DNA from: Portulaca oleracea
Taxonomy: Eukaryota > Streptophyta > Magnoliopsida > Caryophyllales > Portulacaceae
Assembly (NCBI GenBank): GCA_029582165.1
Contig: CM055869.1
Span: 5,302,425 to 5,366,424, forward strand
Length of the DNA stretch: 64,000 nucleotides
Direction of reading: 5' to 3'
Shown in pieces: positions 21,001-31,073 of the stretch. Numbering within the stretch: the first letter of the stretch is position 1; each line of letters opens with the position of its first letter. The notes under the pieces were generated by a model. It saw only the letters and a list, made by a program, of their open reading frames with translations, was not told where the DNA came from and searched no databases. The translations under genes were made by a program, and so were the position numbers.

Positions 21001-24000
21001 CAATACAATATCCATGGGTTACTGGCTGTACAATGGGATTTCCGAAGAAGACAAAAGCCAAATTAAGGCCTTTTATTGAGCCTTCACGTGAAAGCGACTT
21101 TTCCACCCATCATCAAAATTCATCATGCTTTCTTTTTCATTTTTGTTTTCTTTTGTGCATTTTATTCACATAGTATAATAATATTTCTTTTCCCTTTTTT
21201 TTTGTTTTTTGGTTATTTATTTCACATGGCATTTTTTTTCTTTTTTTTTCATCTTTTGACTTTTTCTAATATATATAATTTTCTAACACTTGTCTTTTTT
21301 TTCACTTTTTTTTTTTGTGTAGGGAATTGTTGCGATATGCTTGAAATTGTCATTCGTCCTCGCTAGTATCTTGCCCACTCCTCAGCGTGCTGTCGTAGGG
21401 TAGTCCTAGACTACTTTCTTCAGGACTGTCTGGGTCGACGGTGTCATCGCTCCGCTTTAGGTGGATTACTCCCTTGGCTGCTGGCGTAGAGTTAGTCTTG
21501 GACAAAAACTACAGTACAGGGTCGATTGGATCATCGCTTCGCTTTAGGAGGATTACTCCCTTGGCTGCTGGCGTAGAGTTGTCATGGACAACTCTCTTAA
21601 AAACGACAGCACAGTCAGGGTCGACTGGGTTATCGCTTCGCCGGAACACTCCTCAGCGTACTGACGTAGAGTAGTCACAGACTTACTCTCTTCAGGACTG
21701 TCTGTGTCGACTGTGTCGTCATCGTGTTTACTCCTCGGGGACGGTCTGATGTATTAGACATCTTTGAGGTGTCTCTTTTCAGAACTGACCTGGGTCGACG
21801 GAGTTATCATCAGGTTTACTCCTCGGGGACGTTTTGATGTATTAGACATCTTTGAGGTGTCTTTTTTCAGAACTGACCTGGGTCGACGGAGTCATGGCCT
21901 CGTCGCAAGTGGAGTACTCCTCAGTGATGTTCTGATGTATTAGACATCTTAAGGTGTCTCTTTTCAGAATCAATTGAGTCGATAATGTCGCTGCTGGCTT
22001 ACTACTCCTGGACTTTCCGCCGTCTACAGGTTGTGAAGAGAGGACTTGAATTCTCTATTGAGGCATGATGAGACACCAGACTTTCTTCTGAAGCTCCATG
22101 ACAAGCCAGCTAAACATTTTCTAGGGTGTGAGCGTCATGGAAGGTCACGAGGACATCGCCTGCTAGCTTGCCCCCAGTATTGACCTGAATGAGACGTCGA
22201 TATCGCCAGCTTGAAAGATTCTACCACTTAGCCAAAGGAGTGCACCGCTTTATTTGAAGGACGATGGCGTTGTCTTGGAGCAGAATTCAACCAACACGGT
22301 TAGGATGCCCCCACATTGCATGGTTGAAGGAAGTTGTCAGCCTGAGTATTTCATTGATGGTGCTGACTTGAAGCCAACCACTGACATGAAGATCTTGACA
22401 AGCTAGAGTGCGGCTTGAAAGCCTACAATCATAATGACTTGGAAGTCGGTCTATTTCTTGTACTTTTGACTTGAGAGTCTTTATTGTGATGACGTAAAAG
22501 TCTTTAAAATTTGATTTTGATGACTTGGTAGTCTTGAATTTGGTTGACTTGGACGTCTTCAATTTTTGATGACTTGGAAGTCGGTGGGTTTGATAACTTA
22601 AGAGTCTTGAAGTTTGTTGACTTAAAAGTCTTTGGATTTGCTGACTTGGGAGTCGTATGCATTGTTGACATGGAAATCTTGAACTTTATTGACTTGAGAG
22701 TCGTGATTGTTTTTTCTCTTGACTTGGGAGTCCTTGTGTTTTGTTGATTTGAATTTGGTTGACTTGTAAGTCTTCATTTTATCGACTTGGGAGTCAGGAG
22801 ATTTGTTGATGCAAGATTTGACTTACTTGGAAGTCTTTGTCTTGTTGTTGACTTGGCAGTCAAGGGACCTGGTGACTTAAGAGTCTTGAAATTTATTGAT
22901 TTGAAAGTCTTGATTTTTTTTCTACTTGGAAATCTTTAAATTTTGTTGACTTGGAAGTCGGTGAATCTGGTGACTTGAGAGTCTTTTTTTTATTGACTTG
23001 GGAGCCTTGACTTGAAAGTCTTCAATTTCGACTTGGGAGTCTTTAACTTTGGTGACTTGAGAGTCTTTGACTTGAAAGTCTTGAACTTTGACTTGTGAGT
23101 CTTGAATTTGCTAAATTGTAAGTCCTCAAAGTTTGTTGACGTGAAAGTCTTGGAGTTTGTTGAACAGGAAAGTCATCAAAATTTGATGACCTGGGATGAT
23201 TTTTTTCTTAGGGTATGACTGTATTTGGGTCTAGACCTAAATTGCCTACGTACCTTAAGGGATAGAATAGCCATAAGGATCAAGCCAAACGTAGTTCAAA
23301 TTTAAAGATGGAGAAATGAAAATTTTATTTCTTGATTTAGCCGTACACAATTTATACTCTTGCGGGCCAGGAGTATTACAACGATAAAATTGAAAAGAAC
23401 TGAAAATGGAATCTTTTTTTTTTTTTGGTGAACAGTTTAGGCTCTTGCTCAGGAGCTACATCTTCATTTTCCTAACTTCAGCAGAAGAAAACGTCTCCTC
23501 TCGCTCAAGCTCCATGTCGATGTTGTTTTTGCTTTGATGACCAGTGAAGATCACAATGTGTCTCTTCACTCTCAAGGATCCTTCAGTCTTGACTTCCAAT
23601 GTTGAACAACGCTTCATGCGAGATGGGATGGAGCTTTGAACTTCATTGATGACCCCAAGGCGGCTGAATGCAGAGCTCTGTTCTTGGTGGGGTGGTGAGC
23701 TTGACACCTCTTTAGTCTGTTTGATCCTTGAAAATACAAAAGGCTTTGATATCGGACCATCCTTGATCCTGCTAAAGACTGAAGCTTTGCGCTCTCCTCG
23801 ACACCCTATCCGCTCAAAGACAGAAGTTTGTTTGTGGGAAGCTGACCGACCCAACCTATCGAACACGGAGAGCTTTGACTTAGGCTGATACTCCATTCTT
23901 TCACTATCATCTTCTTCGATCTCAAAGCAGGAGACCATGTTCACGGATGCAACATTGTTAACTTCTCCAAAGCACTTCGGAAAGTATTCCTCCAGCGTGA

Positions 24001-27000
24001 CGGGAGCACGAAGGCCTTGCTCAATTAACTCAGCTGAACCGACTTCTTGTTTCTTGATGACTTCAAATCTCTTCTTCTCCATCGGAGGTTGAGGATTGCT
24101 CCTTCTCCTTTGATGCATTTGGGGTCGTGGTGTTTGGACTTCCCTTTGCCCCCTAGTCTTCCTTCGAGTGCCCGAGATCCATTTTCCATCATCAACAAAA
24201 GCTTCTACTTCTTGCTCATGTGCATCTTGAGAGGTATGGACTAGCATAGCAAGGGGAACTGGTTTCTGGCATCCAAATTGGATCATCAAGACTTCATTTC
24301 TATCGGTCCAAATTGGTTGTGCTGAGACATAATTAGCCTCGACATTGTCATCCAAGTCCAGTATAATTTGCCCATCTTCAGCTAGTCTCATGATCCGCTC
24401 CTTGAGTGTGATACACTTCTCTAGAGGGTGACTGACTACCCTATGATAACGACAGTATCTTGGATCGGTAGTTCTTCCCACTTCTTCCGGCCTCTTTGGT
24501 TGTGGAAGTTCGATAACTCCTGTCTCTAACAGGTTGTCGAGCATTCCTGACAAATCTGAGTCTGGAAATGGGTACTTCTTTTCTTGAAGCTCCTTCAGTG
24601 TAGGACGCTTCCTTTCAGCTTCTTTTGAGGAAGTGAATTTCTCCCTTTTAGGTTTAGGTTTAGGTTTAGTAGAGATTCTCACTGGTTCACACATTGAAAT
24701 AGCCATGGACTCCTCTGTTGAAGTCTTCGGCGACTTGTCATTCTTCTTATACCCACCAGCACCGTTCCTTGATTCGAATGAAGATGAATTTCTTCTCCGT
24801 CGATTTGCTATTGTGATCTCCATGTCATGTGCCTTCGTCGCCAACTCCTGAAAGGTTTTAGGCTTGACCATCTTGAGGACGTAGAGTAAATCCCAGTGCA
24901 TCCCTTGAGTGCACATATCGACAGCTGAAGCTTCGGTGAGGCGATCCTTGCATTCAAGACTAAGAGCCCTCCAATGATGGATATAGTCAAGTACTGGCTC
25001 GCCCTCCCACTGTTTGGTGTTGGTCAACTCTATCATGCTGACGACCCGTTGAGCGCAGTAGAACCTGTTGAGAAACTCTTGCTCCATTTGTTCCCAACTA
25101 TTGATAGATTCAGGTTCTAAATCCGTATACCAGTCAAATGCGATTCCTCTCAAAGAGCGAACGAACTGCTTGACTAGTCGATCTCCTTCTGTGCCGGCAT
25201 TGCTACAGGTTTCGATGAAGTGAGCGATGTGCTGCTTAGGATTACCCTTCCCATCAAATTGATTGAACTTTGGGGGTTGATATCCTTGCGGCATTTGAAG
25301 GGCGTTGATCCTCTTCGTGTATGGCTTCGTGTACAAATGAGTCTTGTTCGACGCCTCTCCTAATTGAGCCCTTACTGCATTAACAATCATACTCTGGATC
25401 TCTTCTGTAGTCATTGATCCTGAACAGGAGATCTTCTTTATTTCACCGTCGCCATCACCATCACCCTTAGAAGATTCTTTGTCAGATCCCTCCTGGTCAG
25501 TTTCTTCATCAGACTCTTCATAAGAGCGCTTCTCTATTATCCTCATCAGTTTCGCGATCTGCTTTCTTTGCTTGTCGATCTTTTTGTCTTTTTCTTCGCT
25601 TTCCCTAGCAAGTTTTCTCAGTGTAGCCTCCAACTCTACAATCTTTTCTTCCACGTTGGAAGCATCAGTTGTCATCACTGGCATGATGACAGTTTGAGTA
25701 GACTCAATTTCAGCCTCCGAGAAGATAGATTCCTCTTCAGTCATTGGGGAAGAATCTTCGTTGGAGTAGTCTTGGCCTTCAAAGTCCTCAGACTCGAATA
25801 TCGGGTTGTAGCAAGTTTGGAGTTCGTCCATTCCATGTGGGGTAGTCATGACTGAGCCGAAGGTATTTGCAGTGCTTGGCCTCCGAGAGCGAGGAGTCAT
25901 TTGAGGCACTCCCTGAAGGTTTGAATCAATAGCCAGACTCTTGCGTGACGGGGTTGGTGCCTTGGTAGTTGGTTCTTCCAGCAGAGCAGAAATTGCAGCA
26001 GCAGCCTTCGCCATCCTTCGAGTCATTACTCCGCTCGATGTAGCACTCGTAGTTGTCGACCCTTGGGATGAAGCTTGAACGCTCCACTTTGTTGAGGGTT
26101 GAGAGACAACTTTCTTGGGTGCCATCGCGTCGCTTGAGTTGAAGATGAATTTGAACTTCTTGGAGAAAGAGATGAGAGGCAGAGAAGTCCCACCGGGCGT
26201 GCCAAATTTGTAAACACAAATTTCGAGCCTGAAATAAATAAAGACGGGAAATTGAGAAACAAATTAATTTGTATTAATATTTGAATGTATGCGGGTACAA
26301 TCTCTGTATTAAATACAATAAAGTAGTCCTCTGATTCGATCTCCTGAAATTTGGGTGAGCCGAGGGCGCGGACGCTTGATCTCGATCTAGAATGTAGGTT
26401 TAGCTGAAGAACTCTATAGCAGTTCTTGAGCTGCAGTTCTTGACCGTTGATCTCCTTAGTGCTTGGTAGCTGGAGGCTTGCTCGAAGGTTGACCGTTTGC
26501 AGGTTAACTGTTGCAATTCTTCAAGTTCTTGGATGCGAGGGCTTGAGTGCTTGGTCTCGATCGATGAACCAGATGAAGAAGATGACTGCAGTATTTGATG
26601 TGAAGAACAGAAGTTGTTGAACTAGAAGACGTTGGTCCTTGGCGCTTGATAGCTGGATGTCGCTTGTAGTTCAATCTTCTGAAGGCTTCGCAGGTATTGA
26701 CGAAGAACTCTGAAGTAGTTCTTGATCTTGACGTGGTAGAGGCTTGGAGACTCGATCTTGAGCTTTTGCAGACTTCGATCCTTGGCGCTTGGTAGCTGGA
26801 GACTGTTGGCAGTTTGATCTTCTGAAGCCTCTGGAGTGCAGAATGCCGAATGCTGTCGGGGTAGGCTGCAGCAGTGCGGGTGTAGATCGCTGGGTGTAGA
26901 CTGCCGAGTGTGTTGAAAATGAGGGAGATGACCCCTGTTTATAACCTCTGGAGGCCTAGGGAGGCCTAGGGTTGCCTAGGGTTTGAGTCGGCTTTGGGCT

Positions 27001-29518
27001 TGGGCCCAACTTAATTAATTATCCTTTTATTTAAAATAAGGAAATAATTAATCTTTTCTGCATCATAATTGACATGTGGCGCGACGCTATTGGCCATGAT
27101 ATATTTCCATTTAAAATTTAATAAATGGACCGTCATAATTAATTTAATACGTGGCAGCTAAATAAATCTAATTTATTTTTCACGTGTCATTTTCCGATTT
27201 GCCGACAAATTTTTGCCTCCTACACTTCCCATTCATCTCATACAAAACGTACCTATAGGGGTTGCTGACCTGAGCCCTTCGGCGTCACCCTCGGGGAAGA
27301 AGATAGCAGTGGCATCATTTCACAGGGACAACAACCAGCCCAGCGGTTGGAACGGCGAGATCGAAGATCTTAAGACTTCCATCTTCGTCATGGACGTCGA
27401 CGATCCAAGCAATCGGGTCAAGGTCATAGACAACGGAGGCTGGCCCACGTGGGGGAGCGAGGACATCATCTTTTTCCACCGCAAGGATGAGGTAAGCAAC
27501 CACTGGGCCGTCTACAGAGCTAACATCAGTGACGGCTTTGTATCGCTGTTCACCCGGATGACTCCGGAGGATATGGACGCCATGACTCCGGCAGCCATTA
27601 ACGATGCCACCGTTGCAGTCGCAACCATCCGGATGCCCTCCAAATTTGGCGATCATGATCGGGTTCCTGATCAATATAGGCACATCGAGATTTTCCATTT
27701 AGGCGGGAAAGATCAATCCGTACAAGTTACTCAGAAAATCAACCCTTTGATTGACCACTATAATCCTTTTGTCATGCTCGACTTATTGCACGGTGGGTGG
27801 CGTATTGGTTATCATCGTTGCCATGATATCAAGGTACTGACTGTGAAGATGACAGCCTATGTGTTTCGACTATTGACACTGTCATCACAATATATTTATT
27901 GTTTGGTGTGGATGCAGAAAGATGACAATTTCATAAGCCAGCTAGAAGTGGTGGAATGCCCAGAAGCAGATGTAGGACTATTTAGGGCAACAGGAGTATT
28001 CCCATCATTTTCCAAGGATGGCACCAAGCTTGCCTTTGTCAACAATGAATTCTCCAAAGTTTTTGTGTATAAAGTGGACAGTGACGACAAAGGACGCGTA
28101 GTTTATGAGGTATATAACATAACCAAATGTTAACATTATTTCTATATTCATTTAGGTTATAATTTGAAGTATCTGTGCTGTGTTGTGTTGTATGCACTAT
28201 CTAGTCTAAAACTGAAGACGGCGTCTTCTCACCAGTCTGGGACCAGAATCCGGACAAGGACACGATCTATGTGTGTGTCGGAAAATCTTTCACAGCTGAT
28301 GCAACTGTTAATATTTGGGCCATTCATGGTGTCTCCGGACAGCAACAGCAGCAATACAGGACAGTACAACTTACAAGTTTGTACAACAATGCCTTCCCAT
28401 CTACCAATCCTGAAGGTATACAACTCCCTACACATATAACTACTCTCGGCTAAGAATTCGATTCATAAAAGCAAATTTAAGTACATGTTTATAACTACTT
28501 AGTTAAGAATTCAACTTGAAAAAATTGACTAATTTTCTCAGAAAAATTTTGCAAACAAACACTCCGTCGTTGCAGGAAATAAGTGTTAACACCTGACAGA
28601 ATTTCACCTGAACCAAAAACCATTCTAAACCCGCCCGAAAGTTTAGGAACTTGAACATGATTTTCAAACCCGGAACATAAATAAATCTTAACCCGACCGC
28701 CCAAATTGATTGGTACTGCTAATTAAATCATCACTTGGTTCATGTAATGATATTTATATTCTTTAAGCTAACAGTAGTATATGAATGTGGTGTATATGCA
28801 CCTAGGTACGAAACTAGTATTTCGGTCCACAAGGGATTGGAGTCATACTAACGGGAAGTGCATACCCAAGAACCTGTACATAATGGAGGATACCGAAAAG
28901 GGAGAGTCCGGAGGGATCACGAGGCTAACCAGTGGTGCTTGGACCGACACCCACTGCGAATGGTCACCTAACGGAAAATGGATAGTATTCGCTTCAACTA
29001 AAGAAAAACCAAAGACTGCACCGGATTCTGACAATGGACTTGACCCTGGATACTTCGCGGTGTTCCTGGTTAACCCACATGACCTAGAACCGGCCCCAGT
29101 GATGGTGATCAAAAGTGGGTCGAACCTAGCAGGCCATGTGAACCACCCATTTTTCAGCCCAGATGGAAAAAGCATTGTGGTGGTGTCAGACCTGGCTGCT
29201 GTATCCGTTGAACCCATCTCGTTGCCCAGGTTTCTGCACTCGGTTAGGCCTTACGGAGATATCTTCATGGTGGATATCGATCCTGATGACATCCATAAGA
29301 ACGAGGATTTGAAGAGGTTCAAGCGTATCACACATAGCAGATTCGAGAGCTCTACCGCTTCATGGGCCAATGTCACCATCCAGCAGATGCAGGACTTTTG
29401 GGAGATGCTTGTCTTCACTTTTGAGGAGTTTGCTCCATATTGCCCTTTCCTACATCAGAATGGAGGGCATGGTTTTCAACTCACTGGCCACCTTTGCGTC
29501 CCAGATCGACTCTGCTGA
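18085..29518 (+). CDS. DPP6 N-terminal-like / TolB-like beta-propeller protein, copy 2
   Basis: Five exons, 18085-18646, 27259-27833, 27918-28109, 28205-28415 and 28806-29518, join in frame to 750 residues. Intron 1 is 8.6 kb because it contains an LTR retrotransposon in the opposite orientation; all splice borders match copy 1. The chosen start (18,085, G at -3 and +4) adds six residues, MERYTK, before the start homologous to copy 1 (18,103); copy 1 has no ATG at that site. The PD40 propeller motifs are preserved. Exon 1 is identical to copy 1 and exons 2-4 nearly so. Exon 5 has a cluster of about 29 substitutions, many altering amino acids, between about 28,855 and 29,190. The reading frame is intact. 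Whether the enlarged intron still splices efficiently is unknown. Confidence 0.8.
18647..19263. other. 5' part of intron 1 of gene A copy 2
   Basis: Intron sequence, related to 3,423-4,270 of copy 1 with many indels. No other feature seen. Confidence 0.7.
19264..19268. repeat. Target-site duplication, left
   Basis: CTTCC, repeated at 27,225-27,229. Copy 1 has the unoccupied site (ACTTCCTATTCATCTC at about 4,263), which fixes the insertion point. Confidence 0.9.
19269..20272 (-). repeat. 3' LTR (element orientation)
   Basis: 1,004 bp, TGTAAACACAAATTTCG to TACCTTTTACA on the + strand. Compared with the other LTR it has an extra AGCTGCAGTTCTTG unit near 19,490 and lacks about 25 bp near 19,740. 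ACGTG-core motifs occur at 20,121, 20,197 and 20,229. Confidence 0.9.
20273..20286 (-). promoter_or_regulatory. Polypurine tract-like site
   Basis: On the minus strand TTGAAGGGGGTATC directly abuts the 3' LTR, the expected place for the plus-strand primer of an LTR element. Confidence 0.6.
20287..21427 (-). other. Non-coding interior of the retrotransposon
   Basis: No long open frame. Includes a T-rich stretch (about 21,120-21,330) and near-duplicate words at 20,415-20,520 (GTCGTCGATTCCTCATGG twice). No pol-like sequence recognised. Confidence 0.55.
21428..21985 (-). repeat. Tandem repeats of about 100-110 bp inside the retrotransposon
   Basis: Two related blocks. In the first, CGCTTTAGG then ATTACTCCCTTGGCTGCTGG recur about 95 bp apart (21,460-21,580). 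In the second, ACTCCTCGGGGACG then GATGTATTAGACATCTT recur three times at roughly 100-115-bp spacing (21,725-21,960). Confidence 0.75.
22436..23174 (-). repeat. Array of about 30 short inverted repeats (GACTT-N2-AAGTC type)
   Basis: Degenerate 12-bp units such as GACTTGGAAGTC, GACTTGAGAGTC and GACTTGAAAGTC recur about every 20-35 bp over 740 bp. The two arms of each unit are complementary or nearly so. The spacers are T-rich and variable. The array lies between the end of gag and the 3' LTR in element orientation. Function unknown. Confidence 0.8.
23456..26125 (-). CDS. gag: Retrotransposon Gag polyprotein (889 aa)
   Basis: Uninterrupted ORF starting MAPKKVVSQP, 83 bp downstream of the 5' LTR. 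A charged coiled-coil-like stretch lies at about residues 157-205. A Retrotrans_gag-type capsid region lies at about residues 285-440 (FNQFDGKGNPKQHIAHFIET, later SWEQMEQEFLNRFY). A CxxH...HxxxxC-like knuckle follows at about residues 557-570 (CRYHRVVSHPLEKC). Residues about 748-838 contain five or six spaced copies of a V-F-x-R-I/L-G/K motif (SVFDRLGR, SVFERIG, SVFSRIK). No DTG/DSG protease motif or later pol domain is fused. The intact frame after insertion argues that Gag itself is selected or that the insertion is young. Gag would form the virus-like particle that packages element RNA. Confidence 0.9.
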   Translation of the reverse strand: MAPKKVVSQPSTKWSVQASSQGSTTTSATSSGVMTRRMAKAAAAISALLEEPTTKAPTPSRKSLAIDSNLQGVPQMTPRSRRPSTANTFGSVMTTPHGMDELQTCYNPIFESEDFEGQDYSNEDSSPMTEEESIFSEAEIESTQTVIMPVMTTDASNVEEKIVELEATLRKLARESEEKDKKIDKQRKQIAKLMRIIEKRSYEESDEETDQEGSDKESSKGDGDGDGEIKKISCSGSMTTEEIQSMIVNAVRAQLGEASNKTHLYTKPYTKRINALQMPQGYQPPKFNQFDGKGNPKQHIAHFIETCSNAGTEGDRLVKQFVRSLRGIAFDWYTDLEPESINSWEQMEQEFLNRFYCAQRVVSMIELTNTKQWEGEPVLDYIHHWRALSLECKDRLTEASAVDMCTQGMHWDLLYVLKMVKPKTFQELATKAHDMEITIANRRRRNSSSFESRNGAGGYKKNDKSPKTSTEESMAISMCEPVRISTKPKPKPKREKFTSSKEAERKRPTLKELQEKKYPFPDSDLSGMLDNLLETGVIELPQPKRPEEVGRTTDPRYCRYHRVVSHPLEKCITLKERIMRLAEDGQIILDLDDNVEANYVSAQPIWTDRNEVLMIQFGCQKPVPLAMLVHTSQDAHEQEVEAFVDDGKWISGTRRKTRGQREVQTPRPQMHQRRRSNPQPPMEKKRFEVIKKQEVGSAELIEQGLRAPVTLEEYFPKCFGEVNNVASVNMVSCFEIEEDDSERMEYQPKSKLSVFDRLGRSASHKQTSVFERIGCRGERKASVFSRIKDGPISKPFVFSRIKQTKEVSSSPPHQEQSSAFSRLGVINEVQSSIPSRMKRCSTLEVKTEGSLRVKRHIVIFTGHQSKNNIDMELEREETFSSAEVRKMKM
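26187..26204 (-). promoter_or_regulatory. Primer-binding-site-like sequence
   Basis: On the minus strand, four bases downstream of the 5' LTR, TGGCACGCCCGGTGGGAC begins with the TGG expected to pair with a tRNA 3' CCA. I do not assign the tRNA. Confidence 0.6.
26209..27224 (-). repeat. 5' LTR (element orientation)
   Basis: 1,016 bp, the partner of 19,269-20,272. On the minus strand a TATA-like GTTATAAACAGG lies near 26,940, so transcription would run toward gag. The LTR start (U3) carries CACGTGTC and ACGTGGC motifs. Confidence 0.9.
27225..27229. repeat. Target-site duplication, right
   Basis: CTTCC immediately after the LTR, matching 19,264-19,268. Intron 1 of gene A resumes here as CATTCATCTCATACAAAACG. 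Confidence 0.9.
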
Positions 29519-30731
29519 TTGCATAATATATATATCCATCGCTTTTGTATTCTGTCCTAGTCATGTTTGATTCTCAAGTGTGAATTTGTTTGCAATTTAA
29601 GCTTGAAATAAGTCGCTCTTCGATCGACATTTGATGAACTTGTTATTTCTTCACGCTATCGCACGTTTATGCAAGCACAACCTAGTCCAGTAATCCGGTC
29701 TAGTTAATTTTCACTTCTAGAGACCCGGTCCAATTCTTTATATACAATTGATCAGATTCAGATGATCTAATATGGTGGTGTTTAATGAAGAGGAAGAAAT
29801 TAACAAAAGATGTAGACCTAGCTTGATTAAAACCAATGACAAGGTAATGATCCAAATGGACCCGGAAGTTGGAGTTGAATCTCCTTTGATGACCCAGCCC
29901 CACAACTCTAGGCACAACTATGACAATGCTTTAAGGCCATTACCAATGGTGGGTAATACTTGACTCATTTATCCAATAAAATATTATAAAATTGAGTGAC
30001 AACTCACTTGAAAATGGAAGGTTTTTACAATGATGAGTCATCGATCCATTAAACTACATTTAATTTAAAACATAAATATATATCCTTTATTTCATTTTAT
30101 GCTCAAAACACTAAATTATAATAGAAATTGCAAAAAGAAATAGTATTAATTAACTAAAGGAGCCCACAATTTTCTCAAATCCTCACAATTTCTCACCACT
30201 GAACCGGATGAGAAATGAAAATCTCACCCATGACAATTTTGGCTCACCGTCGGTATATTTTCACTCACTCACTTTTACCTAGGTTTCTGTGACAAATCAA
30301 GAAAATCTCATTAGTATACTTTCACTCACTCACTTTTACCTAGGTTTCTGTGACAAATCAAGAAAATCTCACTATTGGTAGGATCCAAACAAGTTCGGAA
30401 GCAGCTCCGACTAAAATATTTATTTTGTCAGCATCTTTGTAGAATAGACACATAAAAAATCATAAACGCAAATGGGCGACGTATTTAAAGGCATCTCAAG
30501 TGTCGAGGTTAGGAGTAAGAAATTTGTTGCCATTAATTGTTTAAGAAGCAATCAATGTTGAGTTGGAAAAGAATCATTGACCCGGCCACTTGGGTGGTTG
30601 GAATTCTATAGAATTAGTTATTGGTTGACCAAGTCAGCGCTCACCAAACCAGGCTATATTATTATAAGTTATCTTCGTCAATGGATGACACTCATTATCA
30701 TCAACTGTCCAAGACAGAATTTAAGCAAAGT

Positions 30732-30733
<2 letters not shown>
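29519..30733. other. Intergenic between genes A and B, unit 2
   Basis: No gene recognised. 29,770-30,500 is absent from unit 1. The block from 30,505 is shared with 6,950-7,180. Confidence 0.55.
30254..30370. repeat. 61-bp tandem duplication
   Basis: Two adjacent copies containing TCACTCACTCACTTTTACC and AGGTTTCTGTGACAAATCA, period 61 bp. Confidence 0.85.

Positions 30734-30778
<45 letters not shown>
30734..30778 (+). repeat. (GA)n tract directly upstream of ATG
   Basis: Equivalent of 7,182-7,233 and abutting the start codon of gene B copy 2. Confidence 0.8.
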
Positions 30779-30779
<1 letters not shown>

Positions 30780-30782
<3 letters not shown>

Positions 30783-31073
30783 GCGAGATATTTAGTTGGG
30801 ATTGGGAGAAGCAGCGGCATTGGTTGTTTAGAGGTGATCATGGGAAGCTCTGGAGGGATGTTGATGTTACTCTGCTTACTTCTTGTTATGGTTTCAGTCA
30901 TTTCAATGATCGCATTTGGCTGCGCCGACGGACATAACTCCAACCGAAGAAGACACCGCCGCGGAGGTTTCGGGACACCATACGGAGCTACTAATGATGT
31001 CTCTGGATGCGATGGAGGCGCTCATGACGGCGGCGGCGGCGCTGGATGTGGTGCCGGGGGAGGAGGACCCTAA
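30780..31073 (+). CDS. Small glycine-rich single-pass membrane protein, copy 2
   Basis: Intronless, 97 residues. It is the paralogue of 7,235-7,525 with the same layout: short N-terminus, one hydrophobic segment (about residues 25-47, including LLLVMVSVISMIAFGC), basic NRRRHRRGG and a glycine-rich tail. Relative to copy 1 it lacks one serine and has two extra glycines. All indels are multiples of three, which supports translation. Family and function unknown. Confidence 0.65.

Larger units (their letters stand above)
19269..27224 (-). mobile_element. Non-autonomous gag-only LTR retrotransposon (TR-GAG-like)
   Basis: Complete element of 7,956 bp on the minus strand with two LTRs beginning TG and ending CA, a 5-bp TSD, a primer-binding-like site, a purine tract and one long gag ORF. 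The roughly 3.2 kb between gag and the 3' LTR hold no recognisable protease, reverse transcriptase, RNase H or integrase reading frame. Instead they hold tandem and inverted repeats. LTRs differ by about 15 substitutions plus a few indels by eye, so the insertion is moderately recent and later than the gene duplication. Affiliation with Ty3/gypsy is inferred from the Gag type. Mobilisation would need enzymes in trans. Confidence 0.85.

Noticed and set aside
22436..23174. CRISPR-like array of repeats and spacers
   Set aside because: The window is plant nuclear DNA; repeats are 12 bp and degenerate, spacers are short and variable, and there are no cas genes.
24633..24851. Plus-strand open frames within 23,456-26,125
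   Set aside because: Shadows of the 889-codon gag ORF on the opposite strand.
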